In this document: positions 8,174-15,900 of the stretch, one piece after another
Numbering within the stretch: the first letter of the stretch is position 1
Layout: each line of letters starts with the position of its first letter
Source of the DNA: Euryarchaeota archaeon UBA495
GTDB taxonomy: Archaea; Thermoplasmatota; Poseidoniia; Poseidoniales; Poseidoniaceae
Length of the DNA: 46,882 bases
Assembly: GCA_002496845.1 (NCBI GenBank)
Contig: DALQ01000005.1
Location: 1 to 46,882, forward strand
Direction of reading: 5' to 3'
The notes under the pieces: model-generated
The model's database searches: none
Seen by the model: the letters and a program-made list of their open reading frames with translations, nothing else
Told to the model about the DNA's origin: nothing
Translations under genes and position numbers: made by a program

Positions 8174-9229
8174 ATGCGCATCCTGCACCGTGACGCCATG
8201 CGCATGCGCTTGCGGTGTGAATCCGAGGATGATCTGTGGACGCTGGCCCAATTCGTGCAGGGAGGTCACCGGTTTGGCATGGTCGGTGAACGAAGGGATT
8301 CCACCACAGGGGGCCTCGAAGGAGGACGGGCAAAAGCGGCAGAACGCCGCACCATGTGGATCCTTCTGGAAGTGCTCAGCGTTGAGCACCACACCTTTTC
8401 TGACGCACTTCGAGTCCACGGGACCATCGTCGAGGCACCCTTTGACCAGGGTCTGCATCACACCCACGTGGTCGAAACCGGCGACGAGGTTGAAGTCCAA
8501 TCCCACGCTCCGTTCCGGACCGTGGACGTGCAACTGATCGAAGCTGCCGCCAGCGCCGCACTCCGTCCGAAGGTTGCGCTGATTGTGGTGGAGCATGACG
8601 AAGTCATCCTGTTCACTGTGGCCCAACGTGGCTTGAAGGAAGGCATGACGTGGACAATGCGGGGCGGAGGAAAGCGCAGCGATGAACGTACGTCAACGAC
8701 GGTGAAGGAAGCCTTTCTGGCGAAGACCGCGAAGGAAATCGCCGCTGCTCTTGTCGGTGATGTTCCTGTGGTCTTGGCAGGCCCGGGGCATGCTCGGGAC
8801 CGCCTTGGCGCTGCCCTTCGCATCAGTGCCCCTAACCTCACCTTGACCTCAGTAGGGACGTCCATCGGAGGACGTTCGGCTGCCAACGAAGTCATTCGAG
8901 AAGGACTCGCAGGCGAGGTGCTCGCAGACCATGCCGTGTCCCGCGAAACGGCTTTCGTCGAGGAAGCCATGACCCGCATCCATACATCGGGTGCCATTGC
9001 GTATGGGGTCGACCACATCACCCGAGCGGTGGACGAAGGCGCCGTTGAGACCTTTCTCATCTTGGCGCACCTTCTGCGAGGCGAAGACGGCGAGAGATGG
9101 GAAGCGATGTGCGAAGCCGTCCATGCCTTGGGCGGTACGATTGTGCAGTGCTCAATCGATCACGACGCAGGTGCACAATTGGACGGTCTCGGCGGAGCCG
9201 TGGCGTTGACGCGCTACCGTGTTGATTAG
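8174..9229 (+). CDS. pelA: Pelota (mRNA surveillance, ribosome rescue)
   Basis: 351 residues, the normal length for archaeal Pelota. Start ATG 8174 gives the family N-terminus MRILHRDAMRMRLRCESEDD and has a strong GGTGAT motif just upstream; an in-frame ATG at 8135 lies inside fhs and is rejected. The three-domain layout fits: Sm-fold domain about 1-125 (DDLWTLAQFV, TMWILLEVLSVEHHTFSDALRVHGTIVEAP), eRF1-type central domain about 130-250 (ALIVVEHDEVILFTV, VVLAGPGHARD) and C-terminal domain about 255-351 (GAIAYGVDHITRAVDEGAVETFLI). It has no GGQ motif, as expected for Pelota, which splits stalled ribosomes with aEF1A and ABCE1 instead of hydrolysing peptidyl-tRNA. Probably cotranscribed with fhs. 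The stop codon is TAG. Confidence 0.93.
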   Translation: MRILHRDAMRMRLRCESEDDLWTLAQFVQGGHRFGMVGERRDSTTGGLEGGRAKAAERRTMWILLEVLSVEHHTFSDALRVHGTIVEAPFDQGLHHTHVVETGDEVEVQSHAPFRTVDVQLIEAAASAALRPKVALIVVEHDEVILFTVAQRGLKEGMTWTMRGGGKRSDERTSTTVKEAFLAKTAKEIAAALVGDVPVVLAGPGHARDRLGAALRISAPNLTLTSVGTSIGGRSAANEVIREGLAGEVLADHAVSRETAFVEEAMTRIHTSGAIAYGVDHITRAVDEGAVETFLILAHLLRGEDGERWEAMCEAVHALGGTIVQCSIDHDAGAQLDGLGGAVALTRYRVD

Positions 9230-9268
9230 CACCGTTGGCATCAAGGGCCACGCCGTTCCTGTCCGTCC

Positions 9269-9580
9269 ATGCGGGTGGTCCGGGCAACACCAGACCAGCC
9301 TCCAGAGCGTGGCAGCCTCCGGGACGCCCGCTGGGTGGTGATCCCGGGTGAATCGTGGAGCGAACTTCGTCACTTGACCATGTTCGCTGAACTCGACGGT
9401 GCGCTGGTCGCCATCGATGGACGTGGCGTGGACCTCAAACTCGAAGCGGACATCCAGCGACGTGCCGTTCACCTTCTCGTGGTGGACGACGTGATTGAAG
9501 CCGCACGTATTCAGAAAACGGCGGGCATCACGAAGGTCGTCGCAGGTCACCAGGGGCCGATTGAAGACCTGCTGTGGTGA
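9269..9580 (+). CDS. Hypothetical protein, 103 residues
   Basis: Starts at ATG 9269, 39 bp after pelA, on the same strand. It has no hydrophobic helix or signal peptide, so it is probably cytoplasmic. The sequence alternates beta-like and alpha-like stretches (ARWVVIPGESW, GALVAIDGRGVDLKLEAD, AVHLLVVDDVIEAARIQ, ITKVVAGHQGPIEDLLW), suggesting a small compact alpha/beta domain. I do not recognise the family. It could form an operon with pelA. The convergent tRNA-Val gene follows 68 bp downstream. Confidence 0.6.
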   Translation: MRVVRATPDQPPERGSLRDARWVVIPGESWSELRHLTMFAELDGALVAIDGRGVDLKLEADIQRRAVHLLVVDDVIEAARIQKTAGITKVVAGHQGPIEDLLW

Positions 9581-9648
9581 AGATTCCCAAGCAGCACCGC
9601 CCACTGAAAGGGACCGTCAAACCACGCTGTGCGTGCAACGAAGTGAAG

Positions 9649-9721
9649 TGGGCCCGGTGGGACTCGAACCCACGATCAACGCCGTGTAAAGGCGGTGTCA
9701 TAGCCGCTAGACCACAGGCCC
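9649..9721 (-). tRNA. tRNA-Val (anticodon UAC)
   Basis: The 73-nt minus-strand sequence folds as a tRNA. The acceptor stem is GGGCCTG/CGGGCCC with one G-U pair and discriminator A. The T arm is GTGGG-TTCGAGT-CCCAC. The anticodon arm is CCGCC-TTTACAC-GGCGT, giving anticodon TAC; its outermost pair is a C-T mismatch. The D arm is GTC...GAC. CCA is not encoded (CTT follows) and there is no intron. A TATA-like CTTATCC lies about 25 nt upstream of its 5' end. Confidence 0.95.
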
Positions 9722-9742
9722 ATCCCTCCCTCGAGGCTCGTG

Positions 9743-9749
9743 GATAAGA
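9743..9749 (-). promoter_or_regulatory. TATA-like element for tRNA-Val
   Basis: The minus strand reads CTTATCC, centred about 25 nt from the tRNA 5' end at 9721. The same element lies about 53 nt ahead of the pncC ATG on the other strand, where GGGGGTG (9789-9795) precedes the start. One element may therefore serve both genes. Confidence 0.45.
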
Positions 9750-9798
9750 AAGCAAGGGCGACGGCAAGCCTTTGACCACGAGACTTCAGGGGGTGCCA

Positions 9799-10479
9799 AT
9801 GGACGTGGAGATCCAGACCGACGCTGCCCGCCTCGTGCGGCGGCTGAAGCAGGCCGGGCTCCGCATCACGGTGGCTGAATCCTGCACAGGAGGCTTGCTG
9901 GCCAGCACCTTGACCGACATCGCAGGGGCCAGCGATTGGTTCGACCAATCGTGGGTCACCTACGCCAACGACGCAAAGACGCGGGTGCTTGGGGTGAACC
10001 CAGAGACCTTGGAAAAGAAAGGAGCCGTTTCGGCTGAAGTCGCCATTCAAATGGCGTCTGGAGCGTTGGCCCGTTCCACGGCTGACATCGCCCTGTCCGT
10101 CACCGGGATTGCTGGGCCGGGCAACGTAAGCGACAAGAAACTCGGGTTGGTGTACGTGGGCGCAGCCTCGGGTGACTGGAAGACCGCTAAGCGGACGATC
10201 ATCGGGGGAACTCGGGCGGAAAACAAACTCGGATTCGTGCACTTTGCCATCCGAGTTGCCATCGAGAACATGGATGCAGCCGTCAAGCGAAAGGAGGTCC
10301 GTGCTGCCGAGGACGAGAAGCATCGCGAAGCCATCGAGGCCGAGCGAGAGGCACGTCAAATCAATCGAGCCGCCAAAGAAGCGAGCACGCGTTTGGACAC
10401 GGCGTGGCAGGAAACCGCTTGGTCGCCCGGAAGCGCACCCCATCCAGATGAGAACCTTGGCGACGACGTCGAATGGTGA
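9799..10479 (+). CDS. pncC: CinA-type nicotinamide-nucleotide amidase with charged C-terminal extension
   Basis: Probably deamidates nicotinamide mononucleotide to nicotinate mononucleotide in pyridine-nucleotide recycling. 226 residues from ATG 9799, preceded by GGGGGTG three bases upstream; an in-frame TTG at 9772 is less likely. The amidase domain (about 5-160) shows the family motifs AESCTGGLLAS, a VTYANDAKTRVLGV stretch, GAVSAEVAIQMA and SVTGIAGPG. It lacks the N-terminal molybdopterin-binding-like domain of full CinA, so it is the stand-alone PncC form. Residues about 160-226 are an extra, highly charged, probably coiled-coil region (KRKEVRAAEDEKHREAIEAE) ending in an acidic tail. This extension is not part of the usual domain and could mediate binding to a partner. 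Confidence 0.88.
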   Translation: MDVEIQTDAARLVRRLKQAGLRITVAESCTGGLLASTLTDIAGASDWFDQSWVTYANDAKTRVLGVNPETLEKKGAVSAEVAIQMASGALARSTADIALSVTGIAGPGNVSDKKLGLVYVGAASGDWKTAKRTIIGGTRAENKLGFVHFAIRVAIENMDAAVKRKEVRAAEDEKHREAIEAEREARQINRAAKEASTRLDTAWQETAWSPGSAPHPDENLGDDVEW

Positions 10480-10521
10480 ACCGCCGGTGACCTTTTGTCT
10501 CGCCGTCAGGCACTCCAAAGC

Positions 10522-12132
10522 ATGACGGTCGAGTGGGGGACCGTCTACGCCCGGCTGGTGGAGCAAGGCCTCCTCGTGCTGGGCAACGATGTCCGAGAAC
10601 GCCTGATGTCTCACCCCGACCCGCTCGGGGTGGTGGCCGCAGCCCAAACTGCCGGCATCACAGGACTGCTGAACCAGGAGGCCCTGACCCGCCTGCTGAC
10701 CACATACGACGATCGCACAGAGGCGAAACCTTCCACGCCTTCAAGCGTCGAACGCTTGCTCGAACAACGCCCGGCAGATCTGGCACGCACCATTGCACCA
10801 TTGGCTGCTCCATCCCCGGTCAACATGCCCTTGCGGAACGGAACCCCAGACTGGGCCGTGAAGGATTTCCCAGAGTTGGCCACCGATGTGGACGTGGACA
10901 TCACGGTCCATTTCGACATCACAGGCAATTCCGTCACCGAGGGGAAAATGACCGACATCAACGCGTGTTTCAACGACCGTTTGGAATCCATCCGCCGCCT
11001 GATCATCCGAAATTCAAGGCTCCCGAGGAAGCCCTCCGACATCGCACGCCTTTGTGCTGAATCTGGTCGCTACAAAGGCCGGGACAACATTGCCGTCGCC
11101 ATCGGCCTGGTCAATGAGCCGAGGTACACGAAAAACGGCCACCTCATGTGGGGCTTGGAAGATGAAACAGGGGAACTGACGTGCCTTCTGACCAAGAAGC
11201 AGGGCGAAGAACGCGACAGGGTGCATGAGGAAATCATCCAGACCGGGCTCATGCCCGACGACGTGGTGGGCGTCAGCGGGACCTTTTCTCAAAACGGCGA
11301 CTTGTTCTATGTGGATGACCTGCACTTCCCTCTGCAGGACCGTCATGAGAAGACGCATGCCGAGACGGGTGTTTCAGTCGCCTTCCTCTCCGACGTTCAC
11401 GTTGGAAGCAAGACCTTCCTCGAAGCACAGTGGCACAAGATGGTCGAATGGTTCCGAACCGATCCGCTTGCGAAGACGATCAAGTACCTCATTTTGAGCG
11501 GGGATTGCGTGGACGGTGTGGGAATTTATCCAGGGCAAGACCGCGAATTGGCCATCCCTGACCTGTTCAACCAGTACACCGAATTTGCACGGTTGTTGGA
11601 CCTCTTGCCCGATTGGGTGGAATGCGTGATGCTGCCTGGAAACCACGATGCTGTTCGGCCTGCAGAACCCCAACCCACCTTCGAGAAGGACATTCAATCC
11701 GATTACCATGCGACCACATTCGTGGGGAATCCATGCGATTTCAGCCTCCACGGCGTTCGCGTGTTGTCGTACCACGGGAAATCCATCGACGATTTCGTCG
11801 CTGGGCTGCGTACGGTGTCTTACGCAGAACCGGTCGAAGCGATGAGGCAAATGCTGCGTCGGCGTCATTTGGCTCCGCAGTGGGGTGGAAAAACGCCGCT
11901 TTCACCCGAGCCGGAGGACGGGCTGGTCATCCGTGAAGTCCCTGACATCTTTGTGACAGGCCACGTGCACGGGCATGCTTGCCTTGACTTCAAGGGCACC
12001 ACGCTGGTGTGCTCATCGACCTGGCAAGACCAGACGAGTTACCAACGGATGCTTGGGTTCCAACCTCGACCGTGCATGCTGACCGTGGTGAACCTTGGGA
12101 CGCATGCGACGACGTCAATTCCCTTTGCTTGA
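10522..12132 (+). CDS. polB: DNA polymerase D small subunit (DP1, proofreading exonuclease)
   Basis: The 3'-5' exonuclease subunit of the archaeal replicative polymerase PolD; the catalytic large subunit DP2 is not in this window. 536 residues from ATG 10522 (an in-frame TTG at 10495 is possible). The variable N-terminal region is followed by an OB-fold (about 185-275, VAIGLVNEPRYTKNGHL and DDVVGVSGTFSQNG). The calcineurin-like phosphoesterase domain shows all metal-binding motifs: SDVHVGS (about 290), LSGDCVDG (about 328), LPGNHDA (about 373), SYHGKS and GHVHGHA (about 480). All ligands appear intact, so exonuclease activity is expected. The stop TGA directly abuts the stop of the convergent HAD gene (TGA|TCA at 12130-12135). 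Confidence 0.95.
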   Translation: MTVEWGTVYARLVEQGLLVLGNDVRERLMSHPDPLGVVAAAQTAGITGLLNQEALTRLLTTYDDRTEAKPSTPSSVERLLEQRPADLARTIAPLAAPSPVNMPLRNGTPDWAVKDFPELATDVDVDITVHFDITGNSVTEGKMTDINACFNDRLESIRRLIIRNSRLPRKPSDIARLCAESGRYKGRDNIAVAIGLVNEPRYTKNGHLMWGLEDETGELTCLLTKKQGEERDRVHEEIIQTGLMPDDVVGVSGTFSQNGDLFYVDDLHFPLQDRHEKTHAETGVSVAFLSDVHVGSKTFLEAQWHKMVEWFRTDPLAKTIKYLILSGDCVDGVGIYPGQDRELAIPDLFNQYTEFARLLDLLPDWVECVMLPGNHDAVRPAEPQPTFEKDIQSDYHATTFVGNPCDFSLHGVRVLSYHGKSIDDFVAGLRTVSYAEPVEAMRQMLRRRHLAPQWGGKTPLSPEPEDGLVIREVPDIFVTGHVHGHACLDFKGTTLVCSSTWQDQTSYQRMLGFQPRPCMLTVVNLGTHATTSIPFA

Positions 12133-12792
12133 TCACAAACCCAGGTGCTCGCGTACACCAGCCAAATCTTTGCCGTGCACCACGGGAACACCCGCTTCCA
12201 AAAAAGCGGCGTTAGAGCTCTCTCGGGTGGGGTTGAAGCCGATAAATCGACTTCCTTCAACCTGCATCGAGAGGTCCATTTCTGAGTCACCGATGCTGAC
12301 CACCTTGCTGGGCTCAAACCCATGCATGTCAATCAGACGATCAATGATGGCTCCTTTCCCGGTCGCGTGCAATCTGCAAATGCCTTCATCGAGAAGCCAA
12401 CCTTCGTCGTCGAAAGTGAATCCGTTGGCGATCCAATCGTCAACCTTCAGCATGGCTGCGATGCTCGAGACAAACAGATCGACGCCAGCAGACACGATGG
12501 CCACGTAGACGCCACGCTCTTGCAAGTCTTGGATGAGGTCACGAGCACCCGGCATGAGCCTGGCGCCCGCGTACGCACGAAACAAGTCGTCTTTGTGAAT
12601 CGGGTCCTGCACGGCCTTCCAAAGCGCGATGTCCGACCTCATGAAGGTCAAATCATCAAACTCTCCCGCGATGAACCGCTGAAGGTTTGCGTTGTTGTCC
12701 GTGCCAAAGTGATCGTGAAGCGTGCGCCACGAAGAGATGGCGTCAACAAGAACGCCGTCGCAATCGAAGACCACGCAATCAAGTCCGTCCAT
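12133..12792 (-). CDS. HAD-superfamily phosphatase, SerB-like
   Basis: 219 residues with all four HAD motifs. Motif I is DCDGVLVD (about 10-17, nucleophile D10 and acid D12), motif II is VSAG (about 97), motif III is the Lys of GKGAIIDR (about 144), and motif IV is SIGDSEMDLSM (about 163-173). The cap between motifs I and II is about 80 residues and alpha-helical, as in the phosphoserine phosphatase type, which makes a small phosphorylated metabolite the likely substrate. The substrate cannot be named from sequence. Cytoplasmic. Its stop directly touches the polB stop. It lies downstream of the giant surface gene on the same strand but is separated from it by three hairpins, so it probably has its own promoter. 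Confidence 0.85.
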   Translation of the reverse strand: MDGLDCVVFDCDGVLVDAISSWRTLHDHFGTDNNANLQRFIAGEFDDLTFMRSDIALWKAVQDPIHKDDLFRAYAGARLMPGARDLIQDLQERGVYVAIVSAGVDLFVSSIAAMLKVDDWIANGFTFDDEGWLLDEGICRLHATGKGAIIDRLIDMHGFEPSKVVSIGDSEMDLSMQVEGSRFIGFNPTRESSNAAFLEAGVPVVHGKDLAGVREHLGL

Positions 12793-12842
12793 GCTGCAAG
12801 CACGACGGTCCAGACCATCAAGGCTCGTCCCGGGTCAGGGCA

Positions 12843-12924
12843 GGGGGAGCGCCTTGGCGCTCCCCCCACACTGGGGGGCTGTGGCCCGAAGGCCACGCCA
12901 TGACGCCCCGAAGGGCGGCATGGC
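12843..12924 (-). terminator. Three tandem GC-rich hairpins after the giant surface gene
   Basis: Just downstream of the giant gene's stop are three successive inverted repeats. They are GGGGGAGCGCC-TT-GGCGCTCCCCC (12843-12866, 11 perfect pairs), GTGGCC-CGAA-GGCCAC (12881-12896), and a two-part stem GCCATG/CATGGC enclosing CGCCC-CGAA-GGGCG (12897-12924). Two have CGAA loops. There is no T-run, so these are not classic archaeal T-tract terminators. They could be terminators, 3'-end stabilisers or protein sites. Confidence 0.55.
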
Positions 12925-12949
12925 CGGTTGTGCTTCGTTCCCGATCTGC

Positions 12950-15900
12950 TCACGCAGCGAGGTCGTAGGACAGACCGCTCCAGGTGCGGAGCAGAGCGCC
13001 CTGACCAACCTCAGGTGCGTAGGACAGCTGGATGGTCACGTCGGTCAACGGGGTGCCGTCGTCGAGGTGGGTGCGCACGAAGATCGTGTCACCGACGAAG
13101 AAGGTCGAAACCTTGTCGTCGCCTTCGGTCCGAACGGAGTCGGAGAAGGTCACCAAGCTGTCGCTGTTGTAGGGAGAGAAGCCGTAGACGCCGTCAGAGT
13201 TGGCCATCTTGACCTCGTAGACACCGTCGATTTCGGCCGCGAAGACCTTGATCTCGACGGCCTGCGTGGCCAGTTCGGTCTCAGACTGCTGCACTTCGAT
13301 CTTCCAGTGGCCGGTCTCAGCGTTGTACGCGTCGATGTCCTCGATGTCGAAGGTGATGCGGGGCACACCCTTGACGTCGGTCTCGGCCAGGCTGCTGGCC
13401 CAGACGTAGATGACACCGGAGAGCACGACGGTGATCGCCACCATCAGGATGGTCGCGATGACCGGGCTCACGGCCGTTTCGTCGTCGACGAAGCGAACGG
13501 AGGATTGCTCCTCCTCTTCTTCTTCCTCGTCGCGGCGACCCGCCAAGGCGAGGAGGCCGACGACGATGCCCGCGAGGGCAACGGCGACGATGCTCGGAGC
13601 GAACGACGGAACACCGGAGGCACCGATGGTGCGCACCACGTCAGGCAGTTCTTGGTCGGTGATCTCGAAGGATCCTCGGCCGTAGTCCGCCTGGTCACAG
13701 ACGTCGATGTTGCCCGTGAGGGTGTTGTACATCACGTTGTTGCACCAGTCCTTGTCTTCGAGCACTGGGCGGCGGATGCTGTCCGTACCGTCCTCAGAGC
13801 CATAGAAACCGGGCTCGGCCCAGTAGTCGAGGCTGTTGGGGAGGGTCACCTTGCCGTGGCTGGCAGGCTCGTCAGCGATGAAGCGGTCGTCGACCGACTT
13901 GGTCATGTCGCAGCTCTCGTCCACACAGGTCTTGACGTCCATCTCGACCCACAAGGTCGTGGTGACCGCCTTCACGAAGACTTCGGAGTCCACCGTCACG
14001 GACTGGCCGTAGGCGGGTGCGTCGATGTAGAGGGCGTCGCGCTCCGTCTCAGAGTGACCGTCACTCTGGAAGGTGATCATCAGCATGCTGTCGTGGTTGT
14101 AGGGGCCTTCGTCACCGCCAGCGGTCACGGTCACGGTGACAGGCACCCAGGTGCCGTCCATGACGTTGGACACGCCGTTGAAGTCGAAGCCGGGCGTGGC
14201 CTCGAAGTAGTAGTCAGGCACCTGCTCGGCCACGTTCTGCACGATGATCTTCACGTCGCGCTTCAGCGAGGTCTGCTGGATGTAGCCGTCGTCGTTGATG
14301 TCGTAGGCGAAGCCGGTCGGAGCAGCAGCGCTGTCCGTGAGGTAGAGTTCCATCTCACAGAAGCCCTTGCCGGCCGGGTTCACTTGGTGGACACCGCCGT
14401 CGTAGAGGTAGTCGATCTGGTTGATCGGCGCGTTGGTGGTGGCGTCCTTCACGAGGTCCAACACGAGCTCGTCATCGTTGAAGGTGAACGAGAAGTAGTT
14501 GGAGTACGCACAGTACGCACGGCCTTGGTCATCGAGCTTCGGCAGCAGCGACCAGGTGAGGTCGCTGAGGTCGTGGTCGACGTCGTTCTTGAGCGCAGCG
14601 AGGTCGAAGGTCAGTTCGTTGACGTCTTCGGTGTCCTCAAGCACCTTGATGGTCCACTCGCCGTAGATGAGCGAGGAATCGTTGGATGCCCAGGTGATGG
14701 TGTCACCGGCTTGCAGGTCCCAGTCGTCGATCGTCGGCGCGTCGTTCACGGGCACCACGCTCATGGTGATGACCTCGTCAACGGCGTTCTGGTTCTCGGC
14801 TCCGTCGTCGGAGAGGCTCAGCGTGATGTCGCACGAGCCACCGGCTTCGAAGGCCATACCAGACTTGCCGGTCACGGTCAGAACGGTGCCGTCAACCATA
14901 CCCACACTGAAGAGCGGACAGGTCTGATCGACCGTCACGGCCCACGTGTAGTTCTGGCGGGACGGAGCGTTCTCGTTTGGCTGGTCCTTGATCAGGTTCA
15001 CCGCGTTGGTGCCCACGTTCGCACGGTCCGAGAGAATCACGGACACGCTCTGGCCACCCACGATGCTGTCTTCGGGGATGTAGTTCACGTGAGCCGCGTC
15101 TCCGAAGAGCATCACGGTGTCCACGCAATCGTTGTTGGCGTCGCGCTGGCAGATTTCCGGAGCGTCGTTGATGTTCTCAACCACGAAGCGGATCGTGCGG
15201 TCGTCCTGGAGGCCGTTGCTGTCGGTCACGGTGAAGTTGAACTGCACCTCACCGAACTGGTCGGCGACCGGGGTGATGCTCAGGTCGTGGCCCGTAAGGG
15301 ACCAGGTGACCAAGCCTTCAGCGGGCAACAGGGTGTCGCCGTAGACCACAACGGTCTCGCCTTCGTCAACCGCCCACGTCAGGGACGCAGCGGTGTCCTG
15401 CTCATCGGAAGCGTAGGAGGTCAAGGAGACCGTGTACGCCGCAGAGTCCTCGTTCACGGTAACGTTCGTGAGGGCGCTGCCGATGGTTGGGCAAGCACGC
15501 TTGATGTTCATGTCGAGGACAACGTTGTCGGACATGTTCACGCCGTCTTCGTTGGCCCAATCGACAGCACAGTCGTCGTTGGTGTGCTTGATCATCACGT
15601 TGTACTCCTTCTCCCCGCTTGGCACGTTGCTGCCAAGGAAGGTGCGGTAGGTGAGCACCTCGTCCGATAGGACACCGGTTGGCAGGTTGTTCGCGCCGAG
15701 CACCACGGTGTAGTACTCGCTGAAGTCCTGGAGCGTCGTGCTGCTGTCCATGGCCTGGTCTGGGTAGACCTCGGTCACGTCGGCACTGCTGTCGCCTTGG
15801 ACGACGGCAATCATGCGCACGGAGCTCGGCATGCCGCCGAGGCGGCTGAAGGGCACCATGATCTCGGCGAAGTCGCCAGAGAAGTCAGCATCGACGTTGT

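Noticed and set aside
10495..10521. TTG start for the PolD small subunit
   Set aside because: It would add nine residues without a ribosome-binding site; ATG 10522 is preferred. Not decisive.
13390..13510. Idea that the pilin is a separate gene overlapping the end of the giant gene
   Set aside because: No ATG, GTG or TTG occurs in the leader before AVSPVI in this frame, and no ribosome-binding site is seen. As given, it is one reading frame. A frameshift elsewhere cannot be fully excluded.
12722..15670. Plus-strand open frame of 982 codons opposite the giant gene
   Set aside because: It is antisense to a protein with signal peptide, domains and pilin motif. The strong G/C bias at third positions in the real gene leaves few stops on the other strand. 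Its translation is His/Val/Arg-rich without domains.
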